This document shows, in pieces, positions 50,996-60,870 of a stretch of 64,000 nt of DNA (positions within the stretch are counted from its first letter, which is position 1; every line of letters begins with the position of its first letter). Both the position numbers and the translations under genes were made by a program. Below the pieces are notes generated by a model. That model searched no databases and had not been told where the DNA came from. It saw only the letters and a program-made list of their open reading frames with translations. Source of the stretch: Blastobasis lacticolella (taxonomy: Eukaryota; Arthropoda; Insecta; Lepidoptera; Blastobasidae); the NCBI GenBank assembly GCA_905147135.1, contig LR990053.1, positions 4,104,501 through 4,168,500 of the forward strand. Reading direction: 5' to 3'.

Positions 50996-51183
50996 TCATC
51001 AAAGCCCATAACAGTCCACTGTTAGACTTAAGGCCTCTACAACGAGAAGGAGATAATTGCTATAATCTCTACGTTTGGCAGGCGGGTTGAGATCGCAGTG
51101 TTATAAATATAATAAAGCTTTTGCCTCGAAAACATTAATCGCCTTGTTCGACACCCACGGGTGTAAGGGGTTGATTCTATTCA
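50996..51183 (-). repeat. Family B, internally deleted
   Basis: CATAACAGTCCACTG, GGCAGGCGGGTT and GACACCCACGGGTGTAAGGG; the GGAAAATGCTGCTGCCC part is missing. Confidence 0.75.
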
Positions 51184-51385
51184 GGTACTAGCTTAGGTAG
51201 CTAGGCTAGGTTTAGGTATTGTGTTTTATTTATCACCGTACTGTACCTGTTCCATTTCTTGGCATGATGGATATTATTCTAATAAATTTGTTGGACCGAA
51301 GGCAAAAGGCAAACGCCAGAGAACTTCGAAGTAAAGATGAAAATTTTACATAAACTAATTTAATGGGTTTAAGCTGTAATACCTA

Positions 51386-51599
51386 AAGACCCAAGTAAAA
51401 AAAGTGCTTTTCTTATTAATACCTAATATAATTAGAGATAGAGCAACAATATTGTTAACATAGAAGAGGCTATAAAACAGGCCTAGCCTAAAAGAAGACA
51501 AATGCCACTTGTGCTTTACAGAAATTGTTAAAATAAAATAAAATATTTATTATATTATTTATTATAAAGAAGAAAAACTTATATAAAACCTTATTTATT
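51386..51599 (+). mobile_element. LINE 3' tail with 21-bp target duplication
   Basis: A 214-bp insertion flanked by GGGTTTAAGCTGTAATACC-TA (51365-51385) and the same sequence with one mismatch (51600-51620). It contains AGGCTATAAAACAGGCCTAG then CCTAAAAG, the LINE stem-loop, and ends AAAATAAAATAAAATATTT. A strongly 5'-truncated LINE copy. Confidence 0.8.
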
Positions 51600-51779
51600 G
51601 GATTTAAGCTGTAATACCTATCTGAAGAAAACTATAAATAACGCACACGCTGTGCTAGATTCAAATTTAGCACAATTTCATGATTCAATTGTGCGGTCAG
51701 CAAAAGCACGTACAGTCCTGCTGCGAATCTATCAAAACGCGTTTCAACCATTATAATAGACTAGCTAAAATTCAGTTAT

Positions 51780-51970
51780 AACCTTATAACTTTTCAGAGC
51801 CGTTCCCGCGGAAACCACATTTAATTTCGGTATAAATTATAACCTATATGCTATTCTGGGCTATAAGCTATATTCCTGCAATATTTCATAAAAATCCGTT
51901 AAGTGGTTTTTGCGTCAAGGAGTAATAAACAACTAAATATCCTTACAAACTTTCGCATTTATTATATTAG
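51780..51970 (+). repeat. Lep-type intronic repeat
   Basis: CAGAGCCGTTCCCGCGG, TCATAAAAATCCGTTAAGTG, GTTTTTGCGTCAAGGAGTAA and ACAAACTTTCGCATTTATTA, a layout common in Lepidoptera DNA and similar to the piece at 31900-31960. Confidence 0.55.
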
Positions 51971-52025
51971 TACTTAGAAGTTGAACGCCGTTTAGATCCC
52001 AGTAATATCCAAAATTATTTAAAAT

Positions 52026-52071
52026 GGAGGCTTACTAATAAGGGTGAAGGCGCCCCTATTAGTAAGCCTCC
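52026..52071. repeat. 19-bp hairpin with 8-base loop, one mismatch
   Basis: Arms GGAGGCTTACTAATAAGGG and CCCCTATTAGTAAGCCTCC, loop TGAAGGCG. It lies about 130 bp before the start of the second LINE. Confidence 0.93.
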
Positions 52072-52186
52072 GCTGTGATTTTGGGTACCCGATATGAAAT
52101 TATATGCTAGATAATGTCTGTATGTAGTATATAGTATGTATATATTTGTAGATTTTTATGTGTGTAAGTAGAATTAATATACTTAT

Positions 52187-54337
52187 ATGTATTTACTACT
52201 TTTATGTGACGATCCAAATTTTATTTTGGATGATATGATTTTTAAATTAAGTCAGGTGATGAAGGAAAACACGGAAGTCACAAATATACCAAAGAAACAT
52301 CGCAATATAAAACCTTGGATAACAAAAGGAATTATACGTTGTATAGGAAATAGAAACAAGCTACAGAAACAGGCTCGCGATGATCCTTTCAATGAAATAA
52401 AACAAATAACATATAAAAGATATAGAAATTTTTGCAACAATCTAATAAAAAAGCTAAAGAGAGATTATGAGAGAGACTTATTATCAAAATCGACTAAGAA
52501 TAATAAGCTATTGTGGAAAAATATTAAAGAAATCACATATACCAATAAGGTGAACCGCACAAACACAGACTTAATTAATTTAAAAACATCTCCAACCGAC
52601 TCTGCGAACTTCGTCAACAAATACTTCGCTAATGTAGGTAAACAACTAGCCCAAAACATAGAACCTGACGAAAATGAACAAAACTTATATCTACAAAGCC
52701 TACCATCTCAGCCAAATAGCTTCGTACTTCTCCACACAGATAATGATGAAGTCAAATGCATCCTAAATAACTTAAGAACAAATAGTGCTCCAGGATGGGA
52801 TAATATCTCCACAAGTTTTCTTAAACTAGCTAAAGATGAAATTGTCCCTGTGATAACGCATCTAGCAAATCTTTGTTTTGACAAGGGCCTATTTCCGAGT
52901 CCCCTTAAACAATCCATCGTTACGCCAGTATACAAGGGTGGGGACAGACACGATATCAATAACTACAGACCTATCTCTGTCCTTCCCGCTATCTCTAAAA
53001 TTCTGGAGAAGCTGCTCAACAGAAGATTAATTAAATATTTATACACGTTTAACCTTTTATCTTCCTCTCAATTTGGGTTTAGACCAGGAAAATCAACAGA
53101 GGATGCGGTAATGGCTCTGAGTTCGACTATAGTAGAAGCACTTGATAACAAAGCGAAGTGTATGTCAGTCTTTCTTGACCTTAGAAAAGCATTTGATACC
53201 GTGTCTGTCCCCATTCTCCTGCGCAAGCTGTGCAAGATAGGAATAAGGGATACCGCACTCTGTCTCTTTAAAGACTTTTTAACCGGGAGAACCCAAAAAG
53301 TTAAACTAGGAAATTGTATCGGTGGAGAAGAGAGCGTGACATGTGGTGTCCCTCAAGGGAGTGTGCTCAGCCCAACGCTATTCCTAATATACATAAACGA
53401 CCTGTGTCTTATGAATATCCATAAAGCTAAAATCTTCTCATACGCTGATGATACTGCCATTGTCTTTACCGGTGATTCCTGGGAGGCAGTTAGGACAAGT
53501 GCTGAGAAGGGGCTGGCACAGATAAACACGTGGTTAAGAAACAATATTCTCACATTAAACACCTCAAAAACCAATTACACCTGTTTCAGTATATACAATA
53601 ACAACCAACCTACTGATAATTTCACTGTCAGAATTCACAGTTGCGGCAACCCAATAAATATAGCAAACTGTTGTTGCCCTTGCATACAAAAGGTGGCGTA
53701 TACAAAGTATTTGGGTGTCATGGTGGACCAGCGGTTGACATGGTATCAACATGCTGAACATGTAATCTCAAGATTGAGAAAGTTAACATGGATTTTTAAA
53801 TCCTTAAGACACGTGGTACCAAGGGCGGTCGCTGGGCCCCATGACACTTCTAAAGATCTCCTCATAGATATATACGTGGCACTAGCTCAATCTGTTTTGG
53901 CTTATTGTGTGCCGGTGTGGGGGGGTGCAGCTAAAACTCGCTTCCTTGAGGTTGAGCGTGCCCAACGTAGTCTACTTAAAGTTATTTGTTTTAAGGAGAG
54001 GGGTTTTCCTACTGACAGTCTGTATAACATCTGTAAGCTACCCTCCGTGAGGAAATTGTATATCACAAGTACCGTTCTAAGGAAACAAAAGTCATTGCCT
54101 TACGACCCTAATGCAATGAGCAAAAGAAGGAAAGATATAATAGCGTACCTTCCAAAAACCAACACTACATTCGCCGACAGACAGTACCACAAACGCTCAG
54201 CTCACCTCTACAACTTGTTAAATAGGATTTTGGAAATATACCCCAAACAGTACTACGAGTGTAAGAAATTAATAAAAACGTGGTTAGAAGAAAAAACCTA
54301 TGATGACATTGAAAATCTTTTGGAATATATTAATTAA
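52187..54337 (+). CDS. CR1-like LINE reverse transcriptase, open 716-codon frame
   Basis: RT part of ORF2 of the second LINE. The first residues lie at the 5' truncation and come partly from flanking DNA. Blocks: HRNIKPWITKGIIRCI, NNYRPISVLPAISKILEKL, QFGFRPGKST, FLDLRKAFDTVS (catalytic Asp), CGVPQGSVLSPTLFLIYIND, the YADD catalytic pair, KYLGVMVD and a C-terminus TWLEEKTYDDIENLLEYIN. There is no stop or frameshift from 52196 to the TAA, so this copy inserted recently or is conserved by chance. The endonuclease is absent, so it cannot move by itself. It is related to the LINE at 38.4-42.6 kb but clearly a different family. It could supply RT if transcribed; no promoter is seen. Confidence 0.88.
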   Translation: MYLLLLCDDPNFILDDMIFKLSQVMKENTEVTNIPKKHRNIKPWITKGIIRCIGNRNKLQKQARDDPFNEIKQITYKRYRNFCNNLIKKLKRDYERDLLSKSTKNNKLLWKNIKEITYTNKVNRTNTDLINLKTSPTDSANFVNKYFANVGKQLAQNIEPDENEQNLYLQSLPSQPNSFVLLHTDNDEVKCILNNLRTNSAPGWDNISTSFLKLAKDEIVPVITHLANLCFDKGLFPSPLKQSIVTPVYKGGDRHDINNYRPISVLPAISKILEKLLNRRLIKYLYTFNLLSSSQFGFRPGKSTEDAVMALSSTIVEALDNKAKCMSVFLDLRKAFDTVSVPILLRKLCKIGIRDTALCLFKDFLTGRTQKVKLGNCIGGEESVTCGVPQGSVLSPTLFLIYINDLCLMNIHKAKIFSYADDTAIVFTGDSWEAVRTSAEKGLAQINTWLRNNILTLNTSKTNYTCFSIYNNNQPTDNFTVRIHSCGNPINIANCCCPCIQKVAYTKYLGVMVDQRLTWYQHAEHVISRLRKLTWIFKSLRHVVPRAVAGPHDTSKDLLIDIYVALAQSVLAYCVPVWGGAAKTRFLEVERAQRSLLKVICFKERGFPTDSLYNICKLPSVRKLYITSTVLRKQKSLPYDPNAMSKRRKDIIAYLPKTNTTFADRQYHKRSAHLYNLLNRILEIYPKQYYECKKLIKTWLEEKTYDDIENLLEYIN

Positions 54338-54382
54338 TTTATTTATTTATGCCAGTGTTGAACTCGAAACCTACACACCCTC

Positions 54383-54390
54383 ACTCACAC

Positions 54391-54436
<46 letters not shown>

Positions 54437-54476
54437 GCACACACACACGCGCGCACACACACACGCGCACACACAT
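54383..54476. repeat. (CA)n microsatellite in LINE 3' UTR
   Basis: A long CA run with CGCG interruptions near its end, beginning about 45 bp after the RT stop codon. Confidence 0.95.
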
Positions 54477-54589
54477 ATTTTAATATTCTAGTATAAATTT
54501 TCCTACATAATTTTGATTTAGTTAGCATCACCAACCAAATTATGTTTGTTTTATGCATTGTTACCTAGTAACATTTGTAATGTAATGTA

Positions 54590-54705
54590 GAAAAGGTGTC
54601 TTCTGACACAGGCTTTGCCTAAAAGGAGACACCAGCAACAATAGATTTAAGTACTCTTTGTAAATGAAATAAAGATTATTATTATTATTATTATATTATA
54701 TTATT
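54590..54705 (+). other. LINE 3' terminal stem-loop and (ATT)n tail
   Basis: The outer stem GGTGTCTTCT pairs with AGGAGACACC; the inner stem AGGC pairs with GCCT. GAAATAAAG and about ten ATT units follow. Confidence 0.7.
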
Positions 54706-54892
54706 TATTTATTTATTTTTTATTTTATTTTATTTTTTATATTTTATTTGATTTTATATGCCTATTTAGATAGGTAATATTGTGCACGTGAAGAGATTTC
54801 TTTTAGAAATAAGTAGCGCCTGTTGTGCCATTTATTACTTTGCCTGTTATTTGCTATGTATTTCCTGTGCACAATAAACTGTTAAATAAATA
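54706..54892 (+). repeat. AT-rich run and a GTGCACAATAAA tail
   Basis: Low-complexity TTTATTTTATTT, then a segment ending TGTGCACAATAAACTG and AAATAAATAAA, like the tail near 7195-7215 (TTGTGCACAATAAATGG). Probably another LINE 3' end. Confidence 0.45.
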
Positions 54893-54963
54893 AAATCATT
54901 ATCATCATCCTAGCGGTCTATCCCGATTCCTGCCAGGGTCTGCTCTGCTAGGAGCAGGAGAGC
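54893..54963 (-). repeat. RTE-like LINE 3' end, short
   Basis: ATTATCATCATCC, TCTATCCCGATTCCTGCCAG and GGTCTGC mirror 29725-29765. Confidence 0.6.
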
Positions 54964-55102
54964 GCTTTCAGATTTGCTGAAAACGTCTTCCTACTAGACC
55001 CTTTCCATAAAAATTGCAACAAAACATCCCGCGCAATCCGTTAGAGAAAAGTCAAATTGTCAGACCTTCGACCGTCTATCAGCAAAAACACGACCAACAC
55101 GA

Positions 55103-55228
55103 ATAGCACAAGTAAGCACGCGCTCACGCCGCGAAAGAGCTTCTGTTTCCTTCTCTCAATACTAAGACGAAAGAGATAGCAGTATCTACGTCGCGTCTTT
55201 TCTCGCTTATCGCGCCCGAGAGTGCAGT
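55103..55228 (+). mobile_element. MITE D
   Basis: AGCACAAGTAAGCACGCGC and AATACTAAGACGAAAGAGAT, the latter shared exactly with the copy at 45723. The right end is degraded. Confidence 0.7.
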
Positions 55229-55232
55229 GCAG

Positions 55233-55422
55233 AGCTGTCATTCGAAATGTAGATCTCAACAAGTACTATCATTTCTCTCTAGAAACTAATGTTTTAGGAC
55301 CAATGGGTACCGAGTTATAAAAGATTTAACTTTGACAGCTGTCATACGAAATGATGATCTCGAGGAGTGCTATCATTTCACTCTAGGAACTAGTGTTCTA
55401 GGGCCAATAGTTTCCGAGTAGC
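55233..55422. repeat. Tandem duplication, two units of about 105 bp
   Basis: AGCTGTCATTCGAAATG (55233) and AGCTGTCATACGAAATG (55339) start units that both contain CTATCATTTC, CTCTAG and GGGTACCGAG / AGTTTCCGAG endings. About 80% alike by eye. Confidence 0.75.
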
Positions 55423-55894
55423 AGGGTAAGCTTGGGCTGGACCCTGGTGAAAACATGACCTTCATATTGCACCCGGTCCAGCTCTGCCTGGCCCTGAGGT
55501 CGGTGTCCGCGCCAAATAATAAAAGTAATTCGAAATTTGCATCAACAATTGTGGCAACACTAGAAAGGGACACAGGACTATCGATGGTGACTCTCGCTCT
55601 GCCCGGTTCTAGTCAAAGCAGTGCGCAGTCCCTTTGGGTAGTAAGTCCATGGTTGCATCTTTCTTAGTTGTCAAACTGCCTTCAAATCTGTCAACGAAAA
55701 CGTGTCAAAGGTCGATCATTGATTTAACTGCAATTTAACTGGGATGATGCTGGGACTGACTCGATACCTCGACGTAGTTATAGTAACGTCACAGTTACAT
55801 TGCAACATAATAACAACTGCATTCCACACCGGAATCGGTACCCTGGGTCCAAATGATGGTGGAAGGGCCCCACAATACCATCCATCCATAGAAC
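55423..55894. other. Unassigned DNA
   Basis: Overlapping frames on both strands (66 and 70 codons) without family likeness. No repeat match. Confidence 0.35.
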
Positions 55895-56233
55895 TTGTCC
55901 CATTGTTTATTAAGACACCGAAGTTGTAGGATCTGTCCCTCCGTACATCTGATATTATTCCCTATACTTATTATAATCTTATTATTATTTTCCTCTATAT
56001 ACGCAGCTCCATCACATCCCTACAGCGAGCCGCTCTCACTTTCAGAACCGCATGTCAGAGAGGCAATTAAAATTGTAACTGAATTTCCCCATGGCGAGCA
56101 TAACGCCTTTGCCGGTTTAACTTTTAATATTTTTAATCCAACTCGCAAATACAATAATCCCAGTTTTGAATACAGGATAATAACATTGCCGTTTACTGAG
56201 GTATATTGCAGACGGGCGCTTTTAGACGGATAA
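55895..56233 (+). CDS. Unidentified 112-codon ORF
   Basis: Begins with a Cys/Arg-rich stretch and a hydrophobic segment (LFPILIIILLLFSSIYAA, about 20-38) that looks like a signal or membrane anchor; a hydrophilic part (EPHVREAIKIVTEFPHGEHN) follows. A CTATATACGCAG acceptor-like site precedes residue 39, so the second half could be an exon. I recognise no family and it may be chance or a repeat relic. Confidence 0.2.
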   Translation: MSHCLLRHRSCRICPSVHLILFPILIIILLLFSSIYAAPSHPYSEPLSLSEPHVREAIKIVTEFPHGEHNAFAGLTFNIFNPTRKYNNPSFEYRIITLPFTEVYCRRALLDG

Positions 56234-56324
56234 TAATTATGTGTTATTGATACGCGGGCGAGACTCGTGTTGCAGACGTCCTAAGGCTACGGTTACTGCT
56301 GGAAACACTGGATATAATTGTAGG

Positions 56325-56450
56325 GGTGTTATATGCTTGAAAGGTGTATCTGTGAGTCTGTGGCGTTGGTCGTGGCTCCCGAACAGATAAACCGATTTTG
56401 GTACGGTACGACTTTGTGTACAAGAAATAATGTAATTAATGGTTCATGGC
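56325..56450 (+). repeat. Element K fragment
   Basis: GGGGTGTTATATGCTTGAAA, GTGTATCTGTGAGTCTGTGG and GGCTCCCGAACAGATAAACC. Confidence 0.5.
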
Positions 56451-57164
56451 TTTATTTCATTAACTTCAGTTCTGTTGTTTGTGGAATATTTATTGAGATA
56501 CTTAGAATTTGTCTGTGACATATCGGGAAACAAAATTTGACGGTTTATGTAATTTAGAATGGATTACAAGTTAGATGGTAAAACTGTGTCCTTTAATTGG
56601 GCGTAAAATCGGCCACCGACTAAACCAGCCATAGTCGTAGTAGTCGTAGACGTTGAATAGTCGCTAGTCTAGGTCTTTAACTCTCGACGGGCCAGCCGCG
56701 CTTCGATTAAACCTTCAAAGGTTTTCGGTACATTTATTCGGAGAAGTTTCGTAACGACTTTACAACTTTGTATCTGCGACGGTACTATTGGTTCTCAGTT
56801 AGCTTGAGAGTAAACATGTGAAGAAAGCATTGATCGGAGTGAAATTGAGAGTTTCAGCCATGACTACGATATTGTACTGAGATGAGTGAAGTACTCGCCG
56901 TTAATATTGATGCCAACTCCGTCCCAGTCCAGCGGCGAACAACTTCGGTGATATGATATGATATTCTGCAACTGAATAGACTCCAAGGTTTTGTACTGGA
57001 GATGTACGAACGTGGCGTTTTCGTAAAAAGACTTCAGTGCTTCGATAGTTGATTTGGCACCGCTGTAGAGACTGGAGCACTGGTGAAACTTGATTACCGT
57101 AATACTTCAAGAAGTTTTTGGGACTGAGTAACTTTCCAGTGGGTACGACTGAGAATAAATATTT
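56451..57164. other. Unassigned DNA
   Basis: No supported feature. GTCGTAGTAGTCGTAGACG at 56634 is a short local repeat. Confidence 0.35.
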
Positions 57165-57415
57165 CCAGTGGGTATGTCAGGTGTAGACATAGCTCGAAAA
57201 ACAGATGGCCGATGGGGCAGTAAAATTCTTGGGTGGCGACCACGTACCGGAAGACGCAGCGTGGGTAGGCCTCCCACAAGGTGGACCAACGACCTGGTAA
57301 GGATCGCAGGTACCAGCTGGATGCGGAAGGCACAGGACCGGCCTTTGTGGAGATCTCTGTGGGGAGGCCTATGCCCAGCAGTGGGCGTCTTCTGGCTGAT
57401 ATGATGATGATGATG
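57165..57415 (+). mobile_element. RTE-like LINE 3' end (78-codon frame)
   Basis: The frame encodes GWRPRTGRRSVGRPPTRWTN and GTSWMRKAQDRPLWRSL, the RTE-type RT C-terminus, and ends in a (GAT)n tail. 5'-truncated. A related minus copy lies at 48590-48700. Confidence 0.8.
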
Positions 57416-57784
57416 AAGGCAAGTGTAGGGCAGGGAGTGCATATTAGCTCCCGAAACTGTTCAGTCAGTCTCAAGGTCCTCAGGGTTCAATTATTATATA
57501 CTTTATTGCACATGAAACAAGTTAAAAATAATAATTACGAACGGTTGTTTACAAAGGCGGGCTTATCTCTGTAAGAGATCTCTTCCAGCCAACCCTATCG
57601 GGTGTGGAGAAAAACAATAATTCAATCAGTATTGGTCAACCTCGCTTCGCCAACGGTAATAGTAGGCAACCCTCAGGAGTGGCGAGCTCGTTGCGGTGCT
57701 AAAGTTCGACTAGACTCAAAGTACGAAATGGTCTCATACCCAGTTCTCGAACTCTGCGAGTGTTGCTTGGTTATAAATATGCTT

Positions 57785-58018
57785 CATCATCACAGCCCAC
57801 AACAATCCACTGCAGGACTCCGGGCCTCTCCCCCAAAAGGGGAGGTCATTGCCATAATCTCCACGCTTGGCAGGCGGGTTGGAGATCGCAGTGCAGTTGA
57901 TGTAAATCTCCCCAGAAAGATGCTGCTGCCCATCTTTCGGATTTGTCCCTTAGTCGCCTCTTACGACACCCAAGGAAGAGATGGGGTGGTGCTATTCTTT
58001 GAGGTGGCGGCACCACAC
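57785..58018 (-). repeat. Family B variant
   Basis: The 3' half matches family B (CCACTGCAGGACTCCGGGCC, CTTGGCAGGCGGGTTGGAG). The 5' half diverges (GATGCTGCTGCCCATCTTTC, TCTTACGACACCCAAGG), so it is a subfamily. TTTGAGGTGGCGGCACCAC is present twice, 24 bp apart, at its 5' edge. Confidence 0.7.
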
Positions 58019-58039
58019 ACCACTTTGAGGTGGCGGCAC

Positions 58040-58506
58040 CACCATATGCTTAAAATACACAAACAAATTGAATATCCACAATCCTCGAATTTGGTTGTTG
58101 TTTGCACTAGCACTATTCCTTGAGCCACAAAATAATAATACAAATAATATGACCGATTTATTAACTACAATATCGAGTTATGATAAGTTATGATAGCATC
58201 GACACTCGTGGTGATCTTTAATGTTCGAAGTTGTCTGCGCCGTGGGCTGTGGTGGCGCGTGAGTTAGGTTTCAACAGACCGAAGCTTGCTAACTTTATAT
58301 GAACTTGGGGTTAAATCTTCGCAGTATCGATTGTGATTTAAGAGAATTGAAAACTAATTTTCATTGAAGTTTGTAAGGGTTGCAACGCGAAAGTAACATT
58401 TCTATCAATAAACAGAATAACTCTATATGTATACTCGCGAAGAATTGAAATGATGATCTAGAGTTAAACAGACTTTACGCGTCTCTACACAATGTGTACT
58501 TTTTGT
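58040..58506. other. Unassigned DNA
   Basis: No supported feature. Confidence 0.35.
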
Positions 58507-58736
58507 ATGCTTGGACAATTCACACAGCGCCATTTAGCCCCGAAGTAAGCAAAGCTTGTGTTATGGGTACCAGACAACTGACAACCTACTTATATATTTT
58601 TATATAAATAACACCCAGACACGTAACAAAAATTAAATCTCATCATTTCAATTTCTGCCCGGTGGAAATCGAATCCAGGGCCTCTGTGTGGCAGGTGTGG
58701 CAGACGCAGTTATCCAACTGAACCACTGAGGTCGTT
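58507..58736 (-). repeat. SINE A, near full-length
   Basis: GCTTGGACAATTCACACAGC to CAACTGAACCACTGAGGTCG; box B reads GAAATCGAATCCAGG, slightly altered. Confidence 0.85.
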
Positions 58737-59511
58737 AAATATTGCTTTCAAATTGGAGTTTTACTTAAATAAAGTAGGTAACTAAGCCTGCAGCTCTGTA
58801 CGTCTAATGACAACAAGACTTTAACTATTCGCTTCGACCTTTTTAATACGTACGTACGGCTAATGAATGGAACGCTTTATCTGTCAACATGTCCGAACAG
58901 TAAATGTAGGACTTATAATGTGGACTCCTTCAAGGCCAGAGTGAATGTGACCCTGCTGTACATTCATTTGTATCACTCAGGTGTAAAAAATATTACGATT
59001 GCTAGTGAAGAGTAACGACTGTATAAATTGATCGATTGACTCACAATCAAACCAACTGTCACTCACGACTCCAAAATATAGGCCTCGTTGGCAGAAAATA
59101 GTTCAAACAATTCAAACAACATGCACACTGCACAGTCGGCAAACTCCCGCTCAATTCAAACTTCACAAAATGGCGTCCGAAAATCAAAATGGCTGCCGCG
59201 TCGCAGCCCACTAACGAACCTCTTTGTTACACCTGCGAAAAGTCTGGATACGACCATTATTTTAGGCTTTGCGCTTTGCTGACCATTCCATTTCGTTTTT
59301 GAGGAGATTTATAAAAATACGATTCGAAAGCTCTGGATATTCCACGTTTTCATTTGAAGTTTGAAGAGCTAGTGTTATTGGTTTGCTATACGTTGATATC
59401 ACCTGTAGTCAATTGACATGTCAGGAAGCTCACGGTGAGCGATGTTTAGATGTAACTAAATATTTGCTTAAGACAAATTGTGTTTTTCAATAAATGTCAA
59501 AGAATATACGT
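58737..59511. other. Mostly unassigned DNA
   Basis: 58905-58955 is a family L scrap (GGACTCCTTCAAGGCCAGAG). The 64-codon frame at 59088 is Asn/Ser-rich with no recognised motif. Confidence 0.4.
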
Positions 59512-59640
59512 TTCCATGACAGTCGCTCTGCTATAATTACTTGATCTATCAAATCCTGGATTATGATCAAGGCGGACTCCGGACCCTCATCCGCACACGT
59601 CCTAGAGCTCAACCCGGGTATTGACGGCAAGATGATTTTA
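59512..59640 (+). repeat. SINE C, 3' part
   Basis: CATGACAGTCGCTCTGC, AATCCTGGATTATGATCAAG and the end TTGACGGCAAGATG. Confidence 0.7.
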
Positions 59641-59895
59641 TTTTTTACTGTTTGGGGTTAATATACGACACTTTCTCCGATGGCACAGGAAAAACAGATT
59701 CGGTCGCACAGGAGCAGAGATTTCTCCCTAAAGAAATCTTCCTGGGTGGTAAAGAGTCGACAGTGCGTTCGTGACATTTCGTATATCATTAAACCCTGAG
59801 AATTGGGTACATTAAAAAAAAGAACAGTAAGTATAGAAAATTATCCCTCTGCGATCGGCAGCTTCACTGTTACACCAGTAACTAAATAAATAAAT
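59641..59895. other. Unassigned DNA
   Basis: No supported feature. Confidence 0.35.
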
Positions 59896-60136
59896 ATTCG
59901 TGGACAAATTCACACAGCGCCATCTAGCCTCAAATTAAGCAAAGCTTGTACTATGGGTGCTAGATAACTGATATACTACCTAAATACTTTTAAATACATA
60001 CTTATTATACATAGAACACCCAGACCCGTAACAGAAATTAAAATTCATCATTTCAATTTCTGCCCGGCCGGGAATCGAACCTGGGACCTCTTGCGTGGCA
60101 GACCGGCATGTAGACCATTGAACCACTAAGGTCGTC
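59896..60136 (-). repeat. SINE A, full-length
   Basis: TCACACAGCGCCATCTAGCC, ACCCGTAACAGAAATTAAAA and a head with CCGGGAATCGAACCTGGG and CCATTGAACCACTAAGG. One of the best copies. Confidence 0.9.
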
Positions 60137-60685
60137 ATTTTAAGCTTTATCTCTGTCAGTAAATGCATAGTATCGCTTGAATGACTCGGACGGTCAATAT
60201 TTATCAATATAGCTGATGTGACTCCTAACGTCACAATAGTACCATAGTTTAAAAAACACCTCCCCCTGAACAGTATGGCATCGCATCCATATTCTTGAAA
60301 TTGTTGTTGTGACAAAGGAATGTCTTTGATGTGACAAATTGACAGCAACAACGATTGGAAGCTCTGGAATGACCTGTCTGGAAGCTCTGGATAACCCGAT
60401 ATCTACAAAATCATTGAAAATGTTTTTTTAAGAACTTTAACCAAACATCTGCAAAATACGTTTTCAATATCTAACTTTGTAAATGGAAAATCGCGGAGGT
60501 GATTTTTTTGTACAAAAATGGTACCTCCATGGTTACTCTACATTATCCACTAAGCCTAAGGGTTTTTTGGAATCTCCGGATTGCCAATGTTTCCTTGCGA
60601 TGTGACGACAGAAACGGTGTAAAAGTGTACGGCGCGTTTCGGGCATTTCTGTGAAGAGGAACTTCTGATAGTCACCTATTTTTGA
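60137..60685. other. Unassigned DNA
   Basis: No supported feature; CTGGAAGCTCTGGA occurs twice near 60357 and 60379. Confidence 0.35.
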
Positions 60686-60870
60686 CACCTGACGAAAAAA
60701 GAGGGGTGATCTTACTTTGACGTGTGTATCTGTGCATCTGTTGATATGTCGATCTATCTAATCGAAATGGTTCTTAGCATGGTTTCATAAAAATCGGTTC
60801 AGTACTTTAGAAAATATTTGACTATATGTAAACATGGTCGGGGTTTATCCAACTTTTTCTGTCGGTTCAA
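60686..60870 (+). repeat. Element K, partial
   Basis: CCTGACGAAAAAAGAGGGGT, GTGTGTATCTGTGCATCTG, AAAATCGGTTCAGTACTTTA and ATGGTCGGGGTTTATCC. Confidence 0.6.

Larger units (their letters stand above)
52196..54705 (+). mobile_element. CR1-like LINE, 5'-truncated, 2.5 kb
   Basis: From about 52196 (RT N-terminal extension) through the RT frame, a CA microsatellite, the GGTGTCTTCTGACACAGGC stem-loop and AATAAAGATTATTATTATTA tail. The 5' edge is approximate, judged from where similarity to the other LINE begins. Confidence 0.85.

Noticed and set aside
57094..57474. 126- and 111-codon minus-strand ORFs
   Set aside because: They are antisense to the RTE-like LINE end at 57165-57415, whose plus frame carries the family motifs.
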